64,000 nt of DNA, taken from contig NZ_CP080521.1 in NCBI RefSeq assembly GCF_019468565.1, positions 3,348,001-3,412,000 of the forward strand, read 5' to 3'. The position numbers and the translations under genes were made by a program. Shown here piece by piece: positions 35,065 through 43,712 of this stretch. A model generated the notes under the pieces. It did not search any database. It saw only the letters and a program-made list of their open reading frames with translations, and was not told the origin of the DNA. Numbering within the stretch: position 1 is the first letter of the stretch; each line of letters begins with the position of its first letter. This DNA comes from Pseudonocardia sp. DSM 110487. GTDB taxonomy: Bacteria > Actinomycetota > Actinomycetes > Mycobacteriales > Pseudonocardiaceae.

Positions 35065-35883
35065 TCACGCCCGGGCCGCGACCGCGGCGTCGAGGGCGTC
35101 GCGCATGACCGCGACCGGCGGGGTCAGGCCGGTCATCAGCTCCACCTGCGCAACGGCCTGGTGCAGCAGCATCTCCAGCCCGCTGACGACGCGGGCCCCC
35201 GCTGCCTCCGCGGCCGCCGCGAAGGCGGTGGGCCACGGCGCGTAGAGCACGTCGAGCACCACGGCGCCCGGCGGCACGCCGGTGATGCCGTCGGCGGCGC
35301 CGCGGGGGAGTGTGGACACCACGACGTCGGAGCCGGCGAGTGCGGCGCGCGCGCGGGCAGGGTCGAGCAGGCCGTCGGTGATCGTCGGGGCGACGCCGAG
35401 CCGGTCGGCGGTGGCGCGCAGCTCTCCGGCGCGCGCCGTCGAGCGCACCAGGACCGTGATGTCGCCGATACCGAGCTCGCGCAGCGCCGCGAGGGTGGCC
35501 TGCGCGGTGCCGCCCGCGCCGAGCACGACCGCGCGCCCGCCGGGCGGGGCGCCGCGCAGGGCCTCGACGACGCCCGCGACGTCGGTGTTGTCGGCGTGGC
35601 GGCGGCGGCCGCCTGCGAGCACGAGCGTGTTGGCGGCCCCGACGGCCGTCGCGAGCGGGGAGACGTCCGTTGCGACGTCCAGCGCCACCCGCTTCAGCGG
35701 CATCGTCAGCGACAGGCCGGCCCACTCGGGCCCCAGCCCGTCGACGAAGCGCGCCAGGCCGGCCTCGTCGCACTCGTGCGCGTCGTAGTGCCACCCGTCG
35801 AGCCCCAGCGCCGCGTACGCCGAGGAGTGCAGGACCGGCGACAGCGAGTGGGCAACCGGACTCCCCAGCACTGCGGCGCGCAT
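35065..35883 (-). CDS. aroE: shikimate 5-dehydrogenase
   Basis: 272 residues; NADPH reduction of 3-dehydroshikimate in the chorismate pathway. The substrate domain has VLGSPVAHSLSPVLH and catalytic K64 in LTMPLK, with the NTD pair in DNTDVAGV. The cofactor domain has VLGAGGTAQATLAAL near 118-132 and ends with LEMLLHQAVAQVELMTG. The ATG at 35883 is chosen because homologues start M-R-A-A-V-L-G-S-P; the frame is open further upstream. A GATACT box 7 nt ahead suggests a leaderless mRNA. Other aro genes are not in the window. Confidence 0.93.
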   Translation of the reverse strand: MRAAVLGSPVAHSLSPVLHSSAYAALGLDGWHYDAHECDEAGLARFVDGLGPEWAGLSLTMPLKRVALDVATDVSPLATAVGAANTLVLAGGRRRHADNTDVAGVVEALRGAPPGGRAVVLGAGGTAQATLAALRELGIGDITVLVRSTARAGELRATADRLGVAPTITDGLLDPARARAALAGSDVVVSTLPRGAADGITGVPPGAVVLDVLYAPWPTAFAAAAEAAGARVVSGLEMLLHQAVAQVELMTGLTPPVAVMRDALDAAVAARA

Positions 35884-35949
35884 GCCCGTCAGTATCTCCG
35901 CTCGCCGACCGCAGGATGCGCGCGGAGGGGGCTGTGCCAGGCTCGCCGG

Positions 35950-36702
35950 ATGGCCCAGACCCGGACGGCGCAGACCATCCTCGTGCTCGGGGGTCGCAGC
36001 GAGATCGGGCTGGCGGTGGCGCAGCGGCTCGCGGCCGGGAACACCGTCGTGCTCGCGGCCCGGCGCAGCGACGACCTCGACGCCGAGGAGAAGCTGCTGC
36101 GCGAGGCCGGGGCGGCTGACGTCGACCGCGTCGAGTTCGACGCCGACGACCTGGACGCCCACCGCGGCGTGCTGCTGGACGTGGTGCGCAGGCACGGCCG
36201 GCTCGACGTCGTGGTGGTCGCGTTCGGGATCCTCGGCGACCAGGCCCGCGCCGAACGGGACCCGTCCCACGCCCTGGAGATCGTGCACACCGACTACGTC
36301 GCGCACGTGGCCGTGCTGCTGCACCTCGCGGCGATCCTGCGTGAGCAGGGGCACGGCACGCTCGTCGTGTTCTCCTCGGTGGCCGGGGCGCGGGTGCGCA
36401 GGGCCAACTTCGTGTACGGCTCGGCGAAGGCGGGCCTCGACGGGTTCGCGAGCGGGCTCGCCGACTCCCTGCACGGCACCGGCGTGCGGTTGCTGCTGGT
36501 CCGGCCCGGGTTCGTGATCGGCCGGATGACCGAGGGGATGAGCCCGGCGCCGTTCTCCTCGACGCCCGAGCAGGTCGCGGACGCCACCGTCGCCGCCATG
36601 CGGGCTGGGCGTGGCGAGGTGTGGGTGCCGAAGGTGCTGCGTCCCGTGTTCGCGGTGCTGCGCCACGTCCCGCGCGCGCTGTGGCGCCGGATGCCGCGGT
36701 AG
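35950..36702 (+). CDS. SDR reductase, DprE2-like (decaprenylphosphoryl-2-keto-ribose reductase)
   Basis: 250 residues. Rossmann motif LVLGGRSEIGLAVAQRL, active-site serine in VVFSSVAGARVRRANF and YxxxK in VYGSAKAGLDGF. The RVRRANFVYGS-KAGLDGF block, LLVRPGFVIGRMT and the C-terminal LRHVPRALWRRMPR strongly resemble mycobacterial DprE2 (Rv3791), which with DprE1 makes decaprenylphosphoryl-arabinose for the arabinogalactan. No dprE1 lies beside it here, so it may be a stand-alone paralogue. Divergent from aroE with 66 bp between starts. Confidence 0.8.
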   Translation: MAQTRTAQTILVLGGRSEIGLAVAQRLAAGNTVVLAARRSDDLDAEEKLLREAGAADVDRVEFDADDLDAHRGVLLDVVRRHGRLDVVVVAFGILGDQARAERDPSHALEIVHTDYVAHVAVLLHLAAILREQGHGTLVVFSSVAGARVRRANFVYGSAKAGLDGFASGLADSLHGTGVRLLLVRPGFVIGRMTEGMSPAPFSSTPEQVADATVAAMRAGRGEVWVPKVLRPVFAVLRHVPRALWRRMPR

Positions 36703-36909
36703 TCCGTGTCGGCCCGCGCGACGCGTCGTCGGGGCGTCTGGTCACGCAACGCATGTGAGTCCGCGCTACGCGTATCGGCCCGTGGACTTCGGCCGATTCG
36801 GGGAGCATGGGCGGGATACACCGGCGAGTGCATGCCCTATTGGGAACGCGTTCGTAACGCTACCGTCATCCCCTGCTCAGAGGATCACCCGGTCTGAGGG
36901 GAGCACGGG
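36703..36909. other. non-coding leader of the NMT1-type ABC operon
   Basis: 207 bp without a credible gene. Near its 3' end an inverted repeat CTCAGA (36876-36881) and TCTGAG (36893-36898) with an 11-nt loop abuts the ribosome site GGGGAGC of the first gene. It may be an operator or a small leader hairpin. I see no TPP (thi-box) consensus, and no strong -35/-10 pair. Confidence 0.4.
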
Positions 36910-37779
36910 ATGGTCGGTCGGGCGCGCACGCTCGTCGCTGCAGTGGCGGCGTTCGTGCTGCTGGTGCTGGCGTGGGAGCTGGCCAAGCTCGTGCTGCCCG
37001 ACGACGGCGTGCTGATCGGCGACACGCGGGTCCTGCCCCGCACCGACGACTCGGCCATGCCGCACGTCTGGACGGTGCTCGGGCGGCTCTTCGAGCCGGA
37101 AGTGGCCGGTGCGGCCGACGCGCGCACGGTGGGCGCGGCGGTCGCGTCCGGGGCGCTGTTCACGCTCGGCCTCGCGCTGGGCGGGCTGGTGCTCGGCGGC
37201 GTGCTGGGGATGCTGCTGGCGCTGGCCATGCAGCGGTTCGCGCTGCTGGAGCGCGCGGCCCTGCCCTACGTCGTCGCATCGCAGACGGTGCCGCTGATCG
37301 CGATCGCCCCGCTCGTCGCGGGCTGGGGCGGCAAGATCGCCATCATGGGGTGGTCGTGGCAGCCGTGGGCGAGCGTCATGGTGATCGCCTCGTACCTGGC
37401 GTTCTTCCCGATCGCGGTCGGGATGCTCCGCGGCCTGAACGCGCCCGCGAAGGCCGATGTCGAGCTGTTCCGCACCCTCGCTGCCGGCTGGTGGACCACG
37501 CTGTTGCGGCTGCGGCTGCCCGCGTCGGTGCCGTTCCTGCTCCCCGCGGTGCGGCTCGCGGCCGCCGCAGCGGTTGTCGGGGCGATCGTCGCGGAGATCT
37601 CCACCGGAACCAGGGGCGGGGTCGGCCGCCTGATCATCGAGTACGCGCAGTCCGCCACCGGCGACCCGTCGCGCCTCTACACCGCGATCCTCGGCGCCGC
37701 GGCGCTCGGGCTGGTCGCGGCGGGCGCGGTCGGGCTGCTGGACGTCGGCCTGCGCCGGTATCGGGGGAGTGTCCGATGA
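36910..37779 (+). CDS. ABC transporter permease (NitT/TauT/ThiX type), first of two
   Basis: 289 residues. An N-terminal membrane helix, an extracytoplasmic stretch, then a BPD_transp_1 domain with about five helices. The EAA-like loop before the end reads FRTLAAGWWTTLLRLRLPASVPFLLPAVRLA. GGVGRLIIEYAQSATG is typical of the SsuC/TauC/ThiX class. First gene of a four-gene operon; its stop overlaps the ATPase start (ATGA). Confidence 0.88.
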   Translation: MVGRARTLVAAVAAFVLLVLAWELAKLVLPDDGVLIGDTRVLPRTDDSAMPHVWTVLGRLFEPEVAGAADARTVGAAVASGALFTLGLALGGLVLGGVLGMLLALAMQRFALLERAALPYVVASQTVPLIAIAPLVAGWGGKIAIMGWSWQPWASVMVIASYLAFFPIAVGMLRGLNAPAKADVELFRTLAAGWWTTLLRLRLPASVPFLLPAVRLAAAAAVVGAIVAEISTGTRGGVGRLIIEYAQSATGDPSRLYTAILGAAALGLVAAGAVGLLDVGLRRYRGSVR

Positions 37780-38537
37780 ACGCCGTGCTGCTCGCGGGGG
37801 TCCAGAAGCGGTTCGGTGACGTCCACGCGTTGGACGGAATCGACCTGGAGCTCGCCGCGGGCGAGTTCGTCTCGCTCATCGGGCCGTCCGGGTGCGGGAA
37901 GTCAACGCTGCTGCGCGTGGTGGCCGACCTGGAGCAACCCACAACCGGAACCGTGCAGTTGGGCGGGAAGACCCCGCACCGGGCGCGGCTGGACCAGGAC
38001 TACGGGATCGCCTTCCAGCAGGCGGGCCTGCTGGAGTGGCGCAGCGTCGTCGAGAACGTCGAGCTGCCGTTGCACGTGCACGGGGTCGACAAGGCGAAGC
38101 GCCGGGCACGCGCCACCGAGCTGCTGGAGCTGGTCGGCCTTGCCGACTTCGCGGGATCGCGGCCGAGCGAGCTGTCCGGGGGCATGCAGCAGCGCGTGGC
38201 GATCGCTCGCGCGCTCGCACCCAGCCCGCGCCTGCTGCTGATGGACGAGCCGTTCGGCGCGCTCGACGAGATGACGCGCGAGCGGATGCAGGCCGAGCTG
38301 CTGCGGATCGCGCGCGAGACCGAGGCCGCGGTCCTGTTCGTCACGCACTCGATCCCCGAGGCCGTCGTGCTGTCCGACCGCGTGGTCGTGATGTCGCCCC
38401 GTCCCGGACGGATCACCGAGGTGGTCAAGGGTGAGCGGCCCGGCGCCGACCAGGACGTCGACGACGTCCGCGAGTCGGGCGCCTTCTTCGCCGCGATCAC
38501 CACCGTGCGCGAGGCGCTGCGCAAGGGGCACGCGTGA
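37776..38537 (+). CDS. ABC transporter ATP-binding protein (NitT/TauT/ThiZ type)
   Basis: 253 residues from the ATG overlapping the permease stop. Walker A GPSGCGKSTLL, Q-loop FQQAGLLEWRSVVENV, signature LSGGMQQRVAIARAL, Walker B LLLMDEPFGALDE, switch His in FVTHSIPEAVVLSDRV. All catalytic elements are intact. MSPRPGRI is usual for the aliphatic sulfonate, taurine and thiamine-precursor importers. Overlaps the next permease gene by GTGA. Confidence 0.93.
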   Translation: MNAVLLAGVQKRFGDVHALDGIDLELAAGEFVSLIGPSGCGKSTLLRVVADLEQPTTGTVQLGGKTPHRARLDQDYGIAFQQAGLLEWRSVVENVELPLHVHGVDKAKRRARATELLELVGLADFAGSRPSELSGGMQQRVAIARALAPSPRLLLMDEPFGALDEMTRERMQAELLRIARETEAAVLFVTHSIPEAVVLSDRVVVMSPRPGRITEVVKGERPGADQDVDDVRESGAFFAAITTVREALRKGHA

Positions 38538-39343
38538 CCGGCGCGGTGCCGGGCGCCACCGGCGTCGAGGCAGGCCCGCGGCGCGGCCCGCGCGGATTCG
38601 GGAACGTCTGGCCGCCGGTCGCGTTCGGGATCGGCCTGCTGGTGCTGTGGGAGCTGGTGGTCCGGATCGCCGGCGTGCCGGCCTTCCTGCTGCCCGCGCC
38701 GAGCGCGATCGCGGGGCAGATCGGCGCCCAGTTCCCGGTGATCCTCTCCACAGCCGCGGTGACCGGCGGAAACGCCCTCGTCGGCCTCGTGGCCGGCTTC
38801 GTGATCGGCGTCGCGCTGGCGCTGCTCGCGGCCGGGTCACGGATCTTCGGCGAACTGGCCACGCCGATCGTGCTGGCCGCGAGCGCCGTGCCGATCGTCG
38901 CGCTCGCTCCCGTGTTCACCACGATGTACGGGTCGGCCACCGAGATCCCGCGCCGGCTGGTGGTGATGGTCGTGGTCACGGTGCCGGTCTTCGTCGCGAC
39001 CGCCCGCGGGCTGCGGCAGGTGCAGCCGGTGCACGCCGAGCTCATGACCGCGCTCGCCGCCACCCCGTGGCAGCATGCGCGGTTCGTCCGGCTGCCCGGC
39101 GCGGTGCCGCACATCATGACCGGGCTGCGGCTCGCCGCCCCGGCCGCGGTGATCGCCTCGATCGTCGCCGAGTACTTCGGCGGCCTGCAGAACGGGCTGG
39201 GCAGCCGGATCACCGCGGCCGCCGCCAACACCGCCTACGCCCGCGCGTGGGCCTTCGTCGCCGCCTCGATCGCACTGGGGCTGCTGTTCCACTTTGCCGG
39301 GCTGCTCGTCGAGCGCCTGGTGACCCGCGGTCGTACCGCCTGA
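38534..39343 (+). CDS. ABC transporter permease (NitT/TauT/ThiX type), second of two
   Basis: 269 residues from a GTG overlapping the ATPase stop. BPD_transp_1 fold with the EAA loop LMTALAATPWQHARFVRLPGAVPHIMTGLRLA and the C-terminal half SIVAEYFGGLQNGLGSRI. It is only distantly similar to the first permease, so the channel is probably a heterodimer. The start is followed by a short Gly/Arg-rich stretch. Confidence 0.9.
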   Translation: MTGAVPGATGVEAGPRRGPRGFGNVWPPVAFGIGLLVLWELVVRIAGVPAFLLPAPSAIAGQIGAQFPVILSTAAVTGGNALVGLVAGFVIGVALALLAAGSRIFGELATPIVLAASAVPIVALAPVFTTMYGSATEIPRRLVVMVVVTVPVFVATARGLRQVQPVHAELMTALAATPWQHARFVRLPGAVPHIMTGLRLAAPAAVIASIVAEYFGGLQNGLGSRITAAAANTAYARAWAFVAASIALGLLFHFAGLLVERLVTRGRTA

Positions 39344-39358
39344 ACCCCGGAGGTCCCC

Positions 39359-40498
39359 ATGCCTCGCTCCGTCATCCGCCGCCTCGCCGTGGTGGCTGCG
39401 TTCCTCGTGGCGGTCACCGCCTGCAGTGTCACGCCACAGGGCGGCGGCAGCACCCCGCCCGCCGAGGGCCCGCAGCAGGTACGGCTGCAGCTGCAGTGGT
39501 TCAAGCAGGGCCAGTTCGCCGGCTACATCGCGGCCGTCGAGCAGGGCTTCTACGCCGAGCGCGGGCTGGACGTGCAGATCATGGAGGGCGGGGTCGACAT
39601 CGTCCCGCAGACCGTCCTCACGCAGGGCCAGGCCGACTTCGCGATCGCATGGGTGCCGAAGGCCCTCGCATCGCGCGAGCAGGGCGCCGGGATCACCGAC
39701 GTCGCCCAGATCTTCCAGAAGTCGGGCACCTACCAGGTGTCCTTCGCGGACAAGGGGATCAGGACGCCGGCCGACCTCAAGGGCAAGAAGGTCGGCAACT
39801 GGGGCTTCGGCAACGAGTTCGAGCTGTTCGCCGGCATGACGAGCGCCGGGATCAACGCGGCCTCGGACGTCACGCTGGTGCAGCAGCAGTTCGACATGCA
39901 GGCGCTGCTGTCCGGGGAGATCGACGCCGCACAGGCCATGTCGTACAACGAGTACGCGCAGGTGCTGGAGGCCACCAACCCGGCAACGGGCCAGCTCTAC
40001 CAGCCGAGCGACTTCTCCGTGATCGACTGGAACGAGACCGGCACCGCCATGCTGCAGGATGCGATCTGGGCGAGCACCGAACGACTCGGGGACCCGGCCT
40101 ACCAGGACCTCACGACCCGCTTCATCGCAGGCTCGCTCGAGGGATGGGCGTACTGCCGGGACAACGTCGAGTCGTGCCGCGACATGGTCGTGGCCGCCGG
40201 TTCCACGCTCGGCGCCAGCCACCAGCTGTGGCAGGTCAACGAGGTGAACAAGCTGATCTGGCCCGCGCCGGCCGGCGCCGGCATGATCGACGAGGCCGCG
40301 TGGGCGCAGACCGTCCAGGTGGCACGCACCGCCGTCAACGCCGACGGGCAGACCGTGCTCACCCGCGACCCCGACGCGGAGGCCCACACCAACACCTACG
40401 TCCAGCGGGCCCTCGACCAGCTGAAGGCCGAGGGCGTCGACGTCACCGGCGAGGGCTACCAGCCGATGCAGGTCACGCTCAACCCGGGCGGCGCCTGA
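39359..40498 (+). CDS. NMT1/THI5-like substrate-binding lipoprotein
   Basis: 379 residues, ribosome site GGAGG. Lipoprotein signal with Cys22 in AVTACS. The mature part begins VRLQLQWFKQGQFAGYIAAVEQGFYAERGL, the sequence mark of THI5/NMT1-like proteins that bind thiamine precursors (HMP or formylaminopyrimidine), riboflavin or unrelated small molecules. Two Cys in WAYCRDNVESC may form a disulfide. No thi or rib gene is nearby, so the ligand is unassigned. Its last 20 bp overlap the end of the convergent GNAT gene. Confidence 0.9.
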   Translation: MPRSVIRRLAVVAAFLVAVTACSVTPQGGGSTPPAEGPQQVRLQLQWFKQGQFAGYIAAVEQGFYAERGLDVQIMEGGVDIVPQTVLTQGQADFAIAWVPKALASREQGAGITDVAQIFQKSGTYQVSFADKGIRTPADLKGKKVGNWGFGNEFELFAGMTSAGINAASDVTLVQQQFDMQALLSGEIDAAQAMSYNEYAQVLEATNPATGQLYQPSDFSVIDWNETGTAMLQDAIWASTERLGDPAYQDLTTRFIAGSLEGWAYCRDNVESCRDMVVAAGSTLGASHQLWQVNEVNKLIWPAPAGAGMIDEAAWAQTVQVARTAVNADGQTVLTRDPDAEAHTNTYVQRALDQLKAEGVDVTGEGYQPMQVTLNPGGA

Positions 40499-41591
40499 GC
40501 AGCTCGTACCAGACGCCGTCGTCGAGCGTGGGCTCCGCGCCGACGACGCCGTCCTGGTGGAACTCGCCGACGACGGTGAAGCCGGCCCGTTCGGCCACGT
40601 GCCGGCTCGCCGTGTTGGCGCGGGACGCGCCGATCTGCAGCCGGTGCCGGCCGAGCCCACCGTCCTCGGGCGCCGTGAACGCGTGCGCGACGACGAGGTC
40701 GACGGCCTCGCCGGCGACGCCGCGGCCGCGCGCGTCCGGGTGCGCCCAGTAACCGATCTCGCCGCCCGTCGGATTCATCGGGTCGTCGAGCCGGAAGACG
40801 GAGACGTTCGCGAGCAGCCGGTCGTCCTCGGGGTCGGCGACGGCCCACGTGACCTTCTGCCCGAGTGACTCGGCCAGCCGGCAGCCGAGGACGAACTCCG
40901 CGGCGGACCCGGTCGTGTAGGGGTGCGGCAGCGTCGACAGCCAGTGCCGGGTGCGCGGGTCCGAGCAGGCCTCGGCGATCCGTGGCAGGTCGGAATCGGT
41001 GTGCGGGCGCAGCCGCACCCGCTCGCCCCGCAGTTCGGGTACCGGCCACCAGGTCGTGCGTGGCGTCATCTCCTCGTCCGGGGTGAGCGAGGCGAACCAA
41101 CCGTCGACCAGCCGGCCGGGGCGGCGCAGGGCCCGCCGCCGCGTGCCCTCGAACGTGAAGCCACACGCGTGCGCCACCCGCCATGACGCGACGTTGCCCA
41201 CCTCAGCCCACCAGTGCAGCACCGGCTGCTCGGCCTCCTCGAACGCCCACCGGGCCGCGAGCCGCAGCGCCCTGGACATCAGCCCGCGGCCGCGCGCTTC
41301 CGGGAGCAGCCCGAAGCCGACGAACGGCGGCGCACCGAGGTGCACGTCCACCTGGCCGGCGAACCGCCCCGCCTCCTCCTCCACCACCCAGCGGGCCACC
41401 GAGCCGTCCCGCCACCCGGCGGGCACGGTCACCTCGATCCACCTCCGTGCGTCGGCAGGCCCGTACGGATCCGGGATGCTCGTCCAGCGGATGGTCTGCG
41501 GGTCGCGGGCGAGGGCCACGAGGGCGTCCAGGTCGGTGGACGTGTGGGCCCGCAGGTTCACCACACCGTCGGTCAGGGTCGGTGCTCGCAC
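40479..41591 (-). CDS. tandem GNAT-domain N-acetyltransferase
   Basis: 370 residues from the GTG at 41591; the frame is open 90 bp further upstream. Two GNAT domains of the RimJ/RimL kind follow one another: the first has FGLLPEARGRGLMSRALRLAARWAF (about 90-115), the second IGYWAHPDARGRGVAGEAVDLVVAHAF (about 280-305), each with the Q/R-x-x-G-x-G/A acetyl-CoA loop. Substrates may be ribosomal protein N-termini or small amines. Convergent with the binding-protein gene. Confidence 0.88.
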   Translation of the reverse strand: MRAPTLTDGVVNLRAHTSTDLDALVALARDPQTIRWTSIPDPYGPADARRWIEVTVPAGWRDGSVARWVVEEEAGRFAGQVDVHLGAPPFVGFGLLPEARGRGLMSRALRLAARWAFEEAEQPVLHWWAEVGNVASWRVAHACGFTFEGTRRRALRRPGRLVDGWFASLTPDEEMTPRTTWWPVPELRGERVRLRPHTDSDLPRIAEACSDPRTRHWLSTLPHPYTTGSAAEFVLGCRLAESLGQKVTWAVADPEDDRLLANVSVFRLDDPMNPTGGEIGYWAHPDARGRGVAGEAVDLVVAHAFTAPEDGGLGRHRLQIGASRANTASRHVAERAGFTVVGEFHQDGVVGAEPTLDDGVWYELLRRRPG

Positions 41592-41674
41592 CCGTTCATG
41601 ATCGTGGCCGCGACCGCGCCTGCGCAGCCTGATTCTCGGTTGATCAGGGCCGGGAACGCGGATAGGAACAACGC

Positions 41675-42385
41675 ATGCCACCAGCGCTCAGCGACCCGGA
41701 CCGGATCCGGCGGCTCGAGCCGCCCGCGCAGGGTGCGCGGCTGTCCATGGTGCTGGACACCGACACGTTCAACGAGATCGACGACCAGTTCGCCCTCGCC
41801 TACGCGCTGCTGTCCCCGGATCGCCTCGATCTCCAGGCGGTCTACGCCGCACCGTTCGGCAACGACTCGACCGACCCCGCGACGGGCATGCGGCAGAGCT
41901 ACGACGAGATCCTCCGCGTGCTGGACCGGTTCGACCGGGCTCCCGACGGCTTCGCGTTCGCCGGTTCCGAGCGGTGGCTGTCGGACGCGGGTGCAGCCGT
42001 TCCGAGCCCGGCCGCCGACGATCTCATCGCACGGGCCATGCGGCAGGGCGACGACGAGGTGCTCTACGTCGTCGCGATCGGGGCCCCGACCAACGTCTCG
42101 TCGGCGTTGCTGGCGGCACCGGACATCGCTCGGAAGATCGTCGTGGTGTGGCTCGGTGGGAATCCGACGACCTGGCCGAAGGCTCACGAGTACAACCTCG
42201 AGCAGGACGTTGCGGCGTCCCGCGTCCTGCTCGACTCCGGCGTCCCGCTCGTGCACGTGCCGTGCGTCAACGTGACCGAGCACCTGACCACCACGCTCGC
42301 CGAGATCGACGCGTTCGTCCGGCCGGCAGGCCGGATCGGCGCGTACCTCGCGAAGATTTTCAGCGAGCTGCGCGCACGGAGCTGA
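41675..42385 (+). CDS. nucleoside hydrolase family protein, C-terminally short
   Basis: 236 residues, ribosome site AGGAA. The calcium-binding N-terminal signature is VLDTDTFNEIDDQFAL; IGAPTNVSSALLAAPDI and VVVWLGGNP follow as in inosine/uridine-preferring hydrolases. The family usually has about 310 residues and ends with a catalytic HD pair. Here the protein stops after VRPAGRIGAYLAKIFSEL, where that segment should follow. It may be a degraded or specialised member. Divergent from the GNAT gene; followed after 20 bp by the N-acetyltransferase gene. Confidence 0.8.
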   Translation: MPPALSDPDRIRRLEPPAQGARLSMVLDTDTFNEIDDQFALAYALLSPDRLDLQAVYAAPFGNDSTDPATGMRQSYDEILRVLDRFDRAPDGFAFAGSERWLSDAGAAVPSPAADDLIARAMRQGDDEVLYVVAIGAPTNVSSALLAAPDIARKIVVVWLGGNPTTWPKAHEYNLEQDVAASRVLLDSGVPLVHVPCVNVTEHLTTTLAEIDAFVRPAGRIGAYLAKIFSELRARS

Positions 42386-42405
42386 CGGTTCGGGAGGATG
42401 GCGCC

Positions 42406-43230
42406 GTGACCGACCCCGCGCTTGCCGCGTACCTCGACCGGATCGGCGTCGCCGATGTCACCGGTCCCGACCTCCCGACCTTGCGGCGCATCGTCGCAAG
42501 CCACTCGCGGTCCATCGCGTTCGAGAACCTCGATGCGTTCACCGGGCGCGAGATCGCCCTCGACCCGGGTGCGCTCGCCGCGAAGCTCGTGCACGGCGGC
42601 CGCGGCGGGTGGTGCTTCGAGCAGAACCTGCTGCTGCGCGGCGCCCTCGACGCACTCGGCTACACCACCACCAGCCTCGCCGCCCGGGTGCTCTGGAGCC
42701 GCCCGGCCGACGCACCGCCGACCCCGCGCAGCCACATGCTGCTGCGCATCGACCTGCCGGAGGGGCCGCATCTCGTCGACGTCGGTTTCGGCGGCCTCAC
42801 GCTCACCGGCGTGCTCGCGCTGGAGCCGGACGTCGAGCAGGACACGCCCCACGAGACGTTCCGGCTGCTCCGGGCCGAGCGGTCCGGGTACGTCATGCAG
42901 GCGCATGTGGGCGGGGAGTGGCGGCCGCTGTACTGGTTCGACCTCACCGAGCAGCTCGTGGCCGACTACGAGGTGTCGAACTGGTACCTCTGCCACCACC
43001 CGCGCTCGCACTTCCTGAGCGGGATCATGATCGCTCGCGCCGAGCCCGACCGCCGGTACGCCCTCGGCAGCACCAGCCTCGCCGTGCATCACCTCGACGG
43101 CCCCACCGAGCGGCGCACGCTGGAGTCGCCCGCGGAGATCCGCAAGGTCCTCGACGAGACGTTCTTGATCGACACGTCGGGCCTGCCCGACCTGGAGACG
43201 GCGCTGGCGCGCCTGTTCCCGGACCGGTAG
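42406..43230 (+). CDS. nat: arylamine N-acetyltransferase
   Basis: 274 residues from the GTG at 42406, ribosome site GGGAGG. The Cys-His-Asp triad is complete and ideally spaced: C70 in RGGWCFEQN, H110 in SHMLLRI and D125 in VDVGFGG. It transfers acetyl or propionyl from CoA to arylamines and hydrazines. In mycobacteria NAT lies in a sterol catabolism operon; here it does not, and xenobiotic acetylation is the safest assignment. LVADYEVSNWYLCHHPRSHF is the usual third-domain text. Confidence 0.95.
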   Translation: MTDPALAAYLDRIGVADVTGPDLPTLRRIVASHSRSIAFENLDAFTGREIALDPGALAAKLVHGGRGGWCFEQNLLLRGALDALGYTTTSLAARVLWSRPADAPPTPRSHMLLRIDLPEGPHLVDVGFGGLTLTGVLALEPDVEQDTPHETFRLLRAERSGYVMQAHVGGEWRPLYWFDLTEQLVADYEVSNWYLCHHPRSHFLSGIMIARAEPDRRYALGSTSLAVHHLDGPTERRTLESPAEIRKVLDETFLIDTSGLPDLETALARLFPDR

Positions 43231-43239
43231 CGGCATCGG

Positions 43240-43245
43240 TACGGT
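43240..43245 (+). promoter_or_regulatory. -10 box of a leaderless transcript (rnhA)
   Basis: TACGGT, 6 nt before the GTG at 43252. Confidence 0.5.
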
Positions 43246-43251
43246 GGGCCG

Positions 43252-43710
43252 GTGCCGGGCCATGTCGTCGAGATCTACACCGACGGCGCGTGCAGCGGAA
43301 ACCCCGGCCCCGGCGGCTGGGGCGCCGTGCTGCGGTACGGGACCGTCGAGAAGGAGCTGTACGGCGGTGACGCCGGGCCGACCACGAACAACCGGATGGA
43401 GCTGATGGCGCCGATCCGGGCGCTAGAGTCCCTGACCCGGCCCGTCGTGGTCCGCATCTACACCGACAGCACGTACGTGCGCAACGGGATCCTCAGCTGG
43501 CTGCCCCGGTGGAAGACCAACGGTTGGACGACCTCGGCCAGGACACCGGTCAAGAACGCCGACCTCTGGCGCAGGCTCGACGAGGCCGCGGCGCCGCACG
43601 AGGTCGAGTGGCACTGGGTGAAAGGGCACGCCGGACACCCGGAGAACGAACGCGCCGACCGGCTGGCCGTGCGCGGGGTGGCCGAGGCCGCGGGCCGCGT
43701 ACCGCTGTAA
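43252..43710 (+). CDS. rnhA: ribonuclease HI
   Basis: 152 residues; degrades RNA in RNA-DNA hybrids. The metal-binding residues are all visible: D11 in [18 protein letters not shown]50 in [10 protein letters not shown]72 in IYTDSTYV and an Asp in [10 protein letters not shown] near 137, with the flexible His in [10 protein letters not shown]. The basic protrusion [13 protein letters not shown] is of E. coli RNase HI type. It starts 21 bp after nat but appears to have its own leaderless promoter. Confidence 0.96.
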   Translation: MPGHVVEIYTDGACSGNPGPGGWGAVLRYGTVEKELYGGDAGPTTNNRMELMAPIRALESLTRPVVVRIYTDSTYVRNGILSWLPRWKTNGWTTSARTPVKNADLWRRLDEAAAPHEVEWHWVKGHAGHPENERADRLAVRGVAEAAGRVPL

Positions 43711-43712
43711 GA

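Noticed and set aside
36703..36909. A TPP riboswitch upstream of the NMT1/THI5-type ABC operon
   Set aside because: CTCAGA/TCTGAG superficially recalls the CUGAGA of the thi box, but the other conserved elements and pairing are absent.
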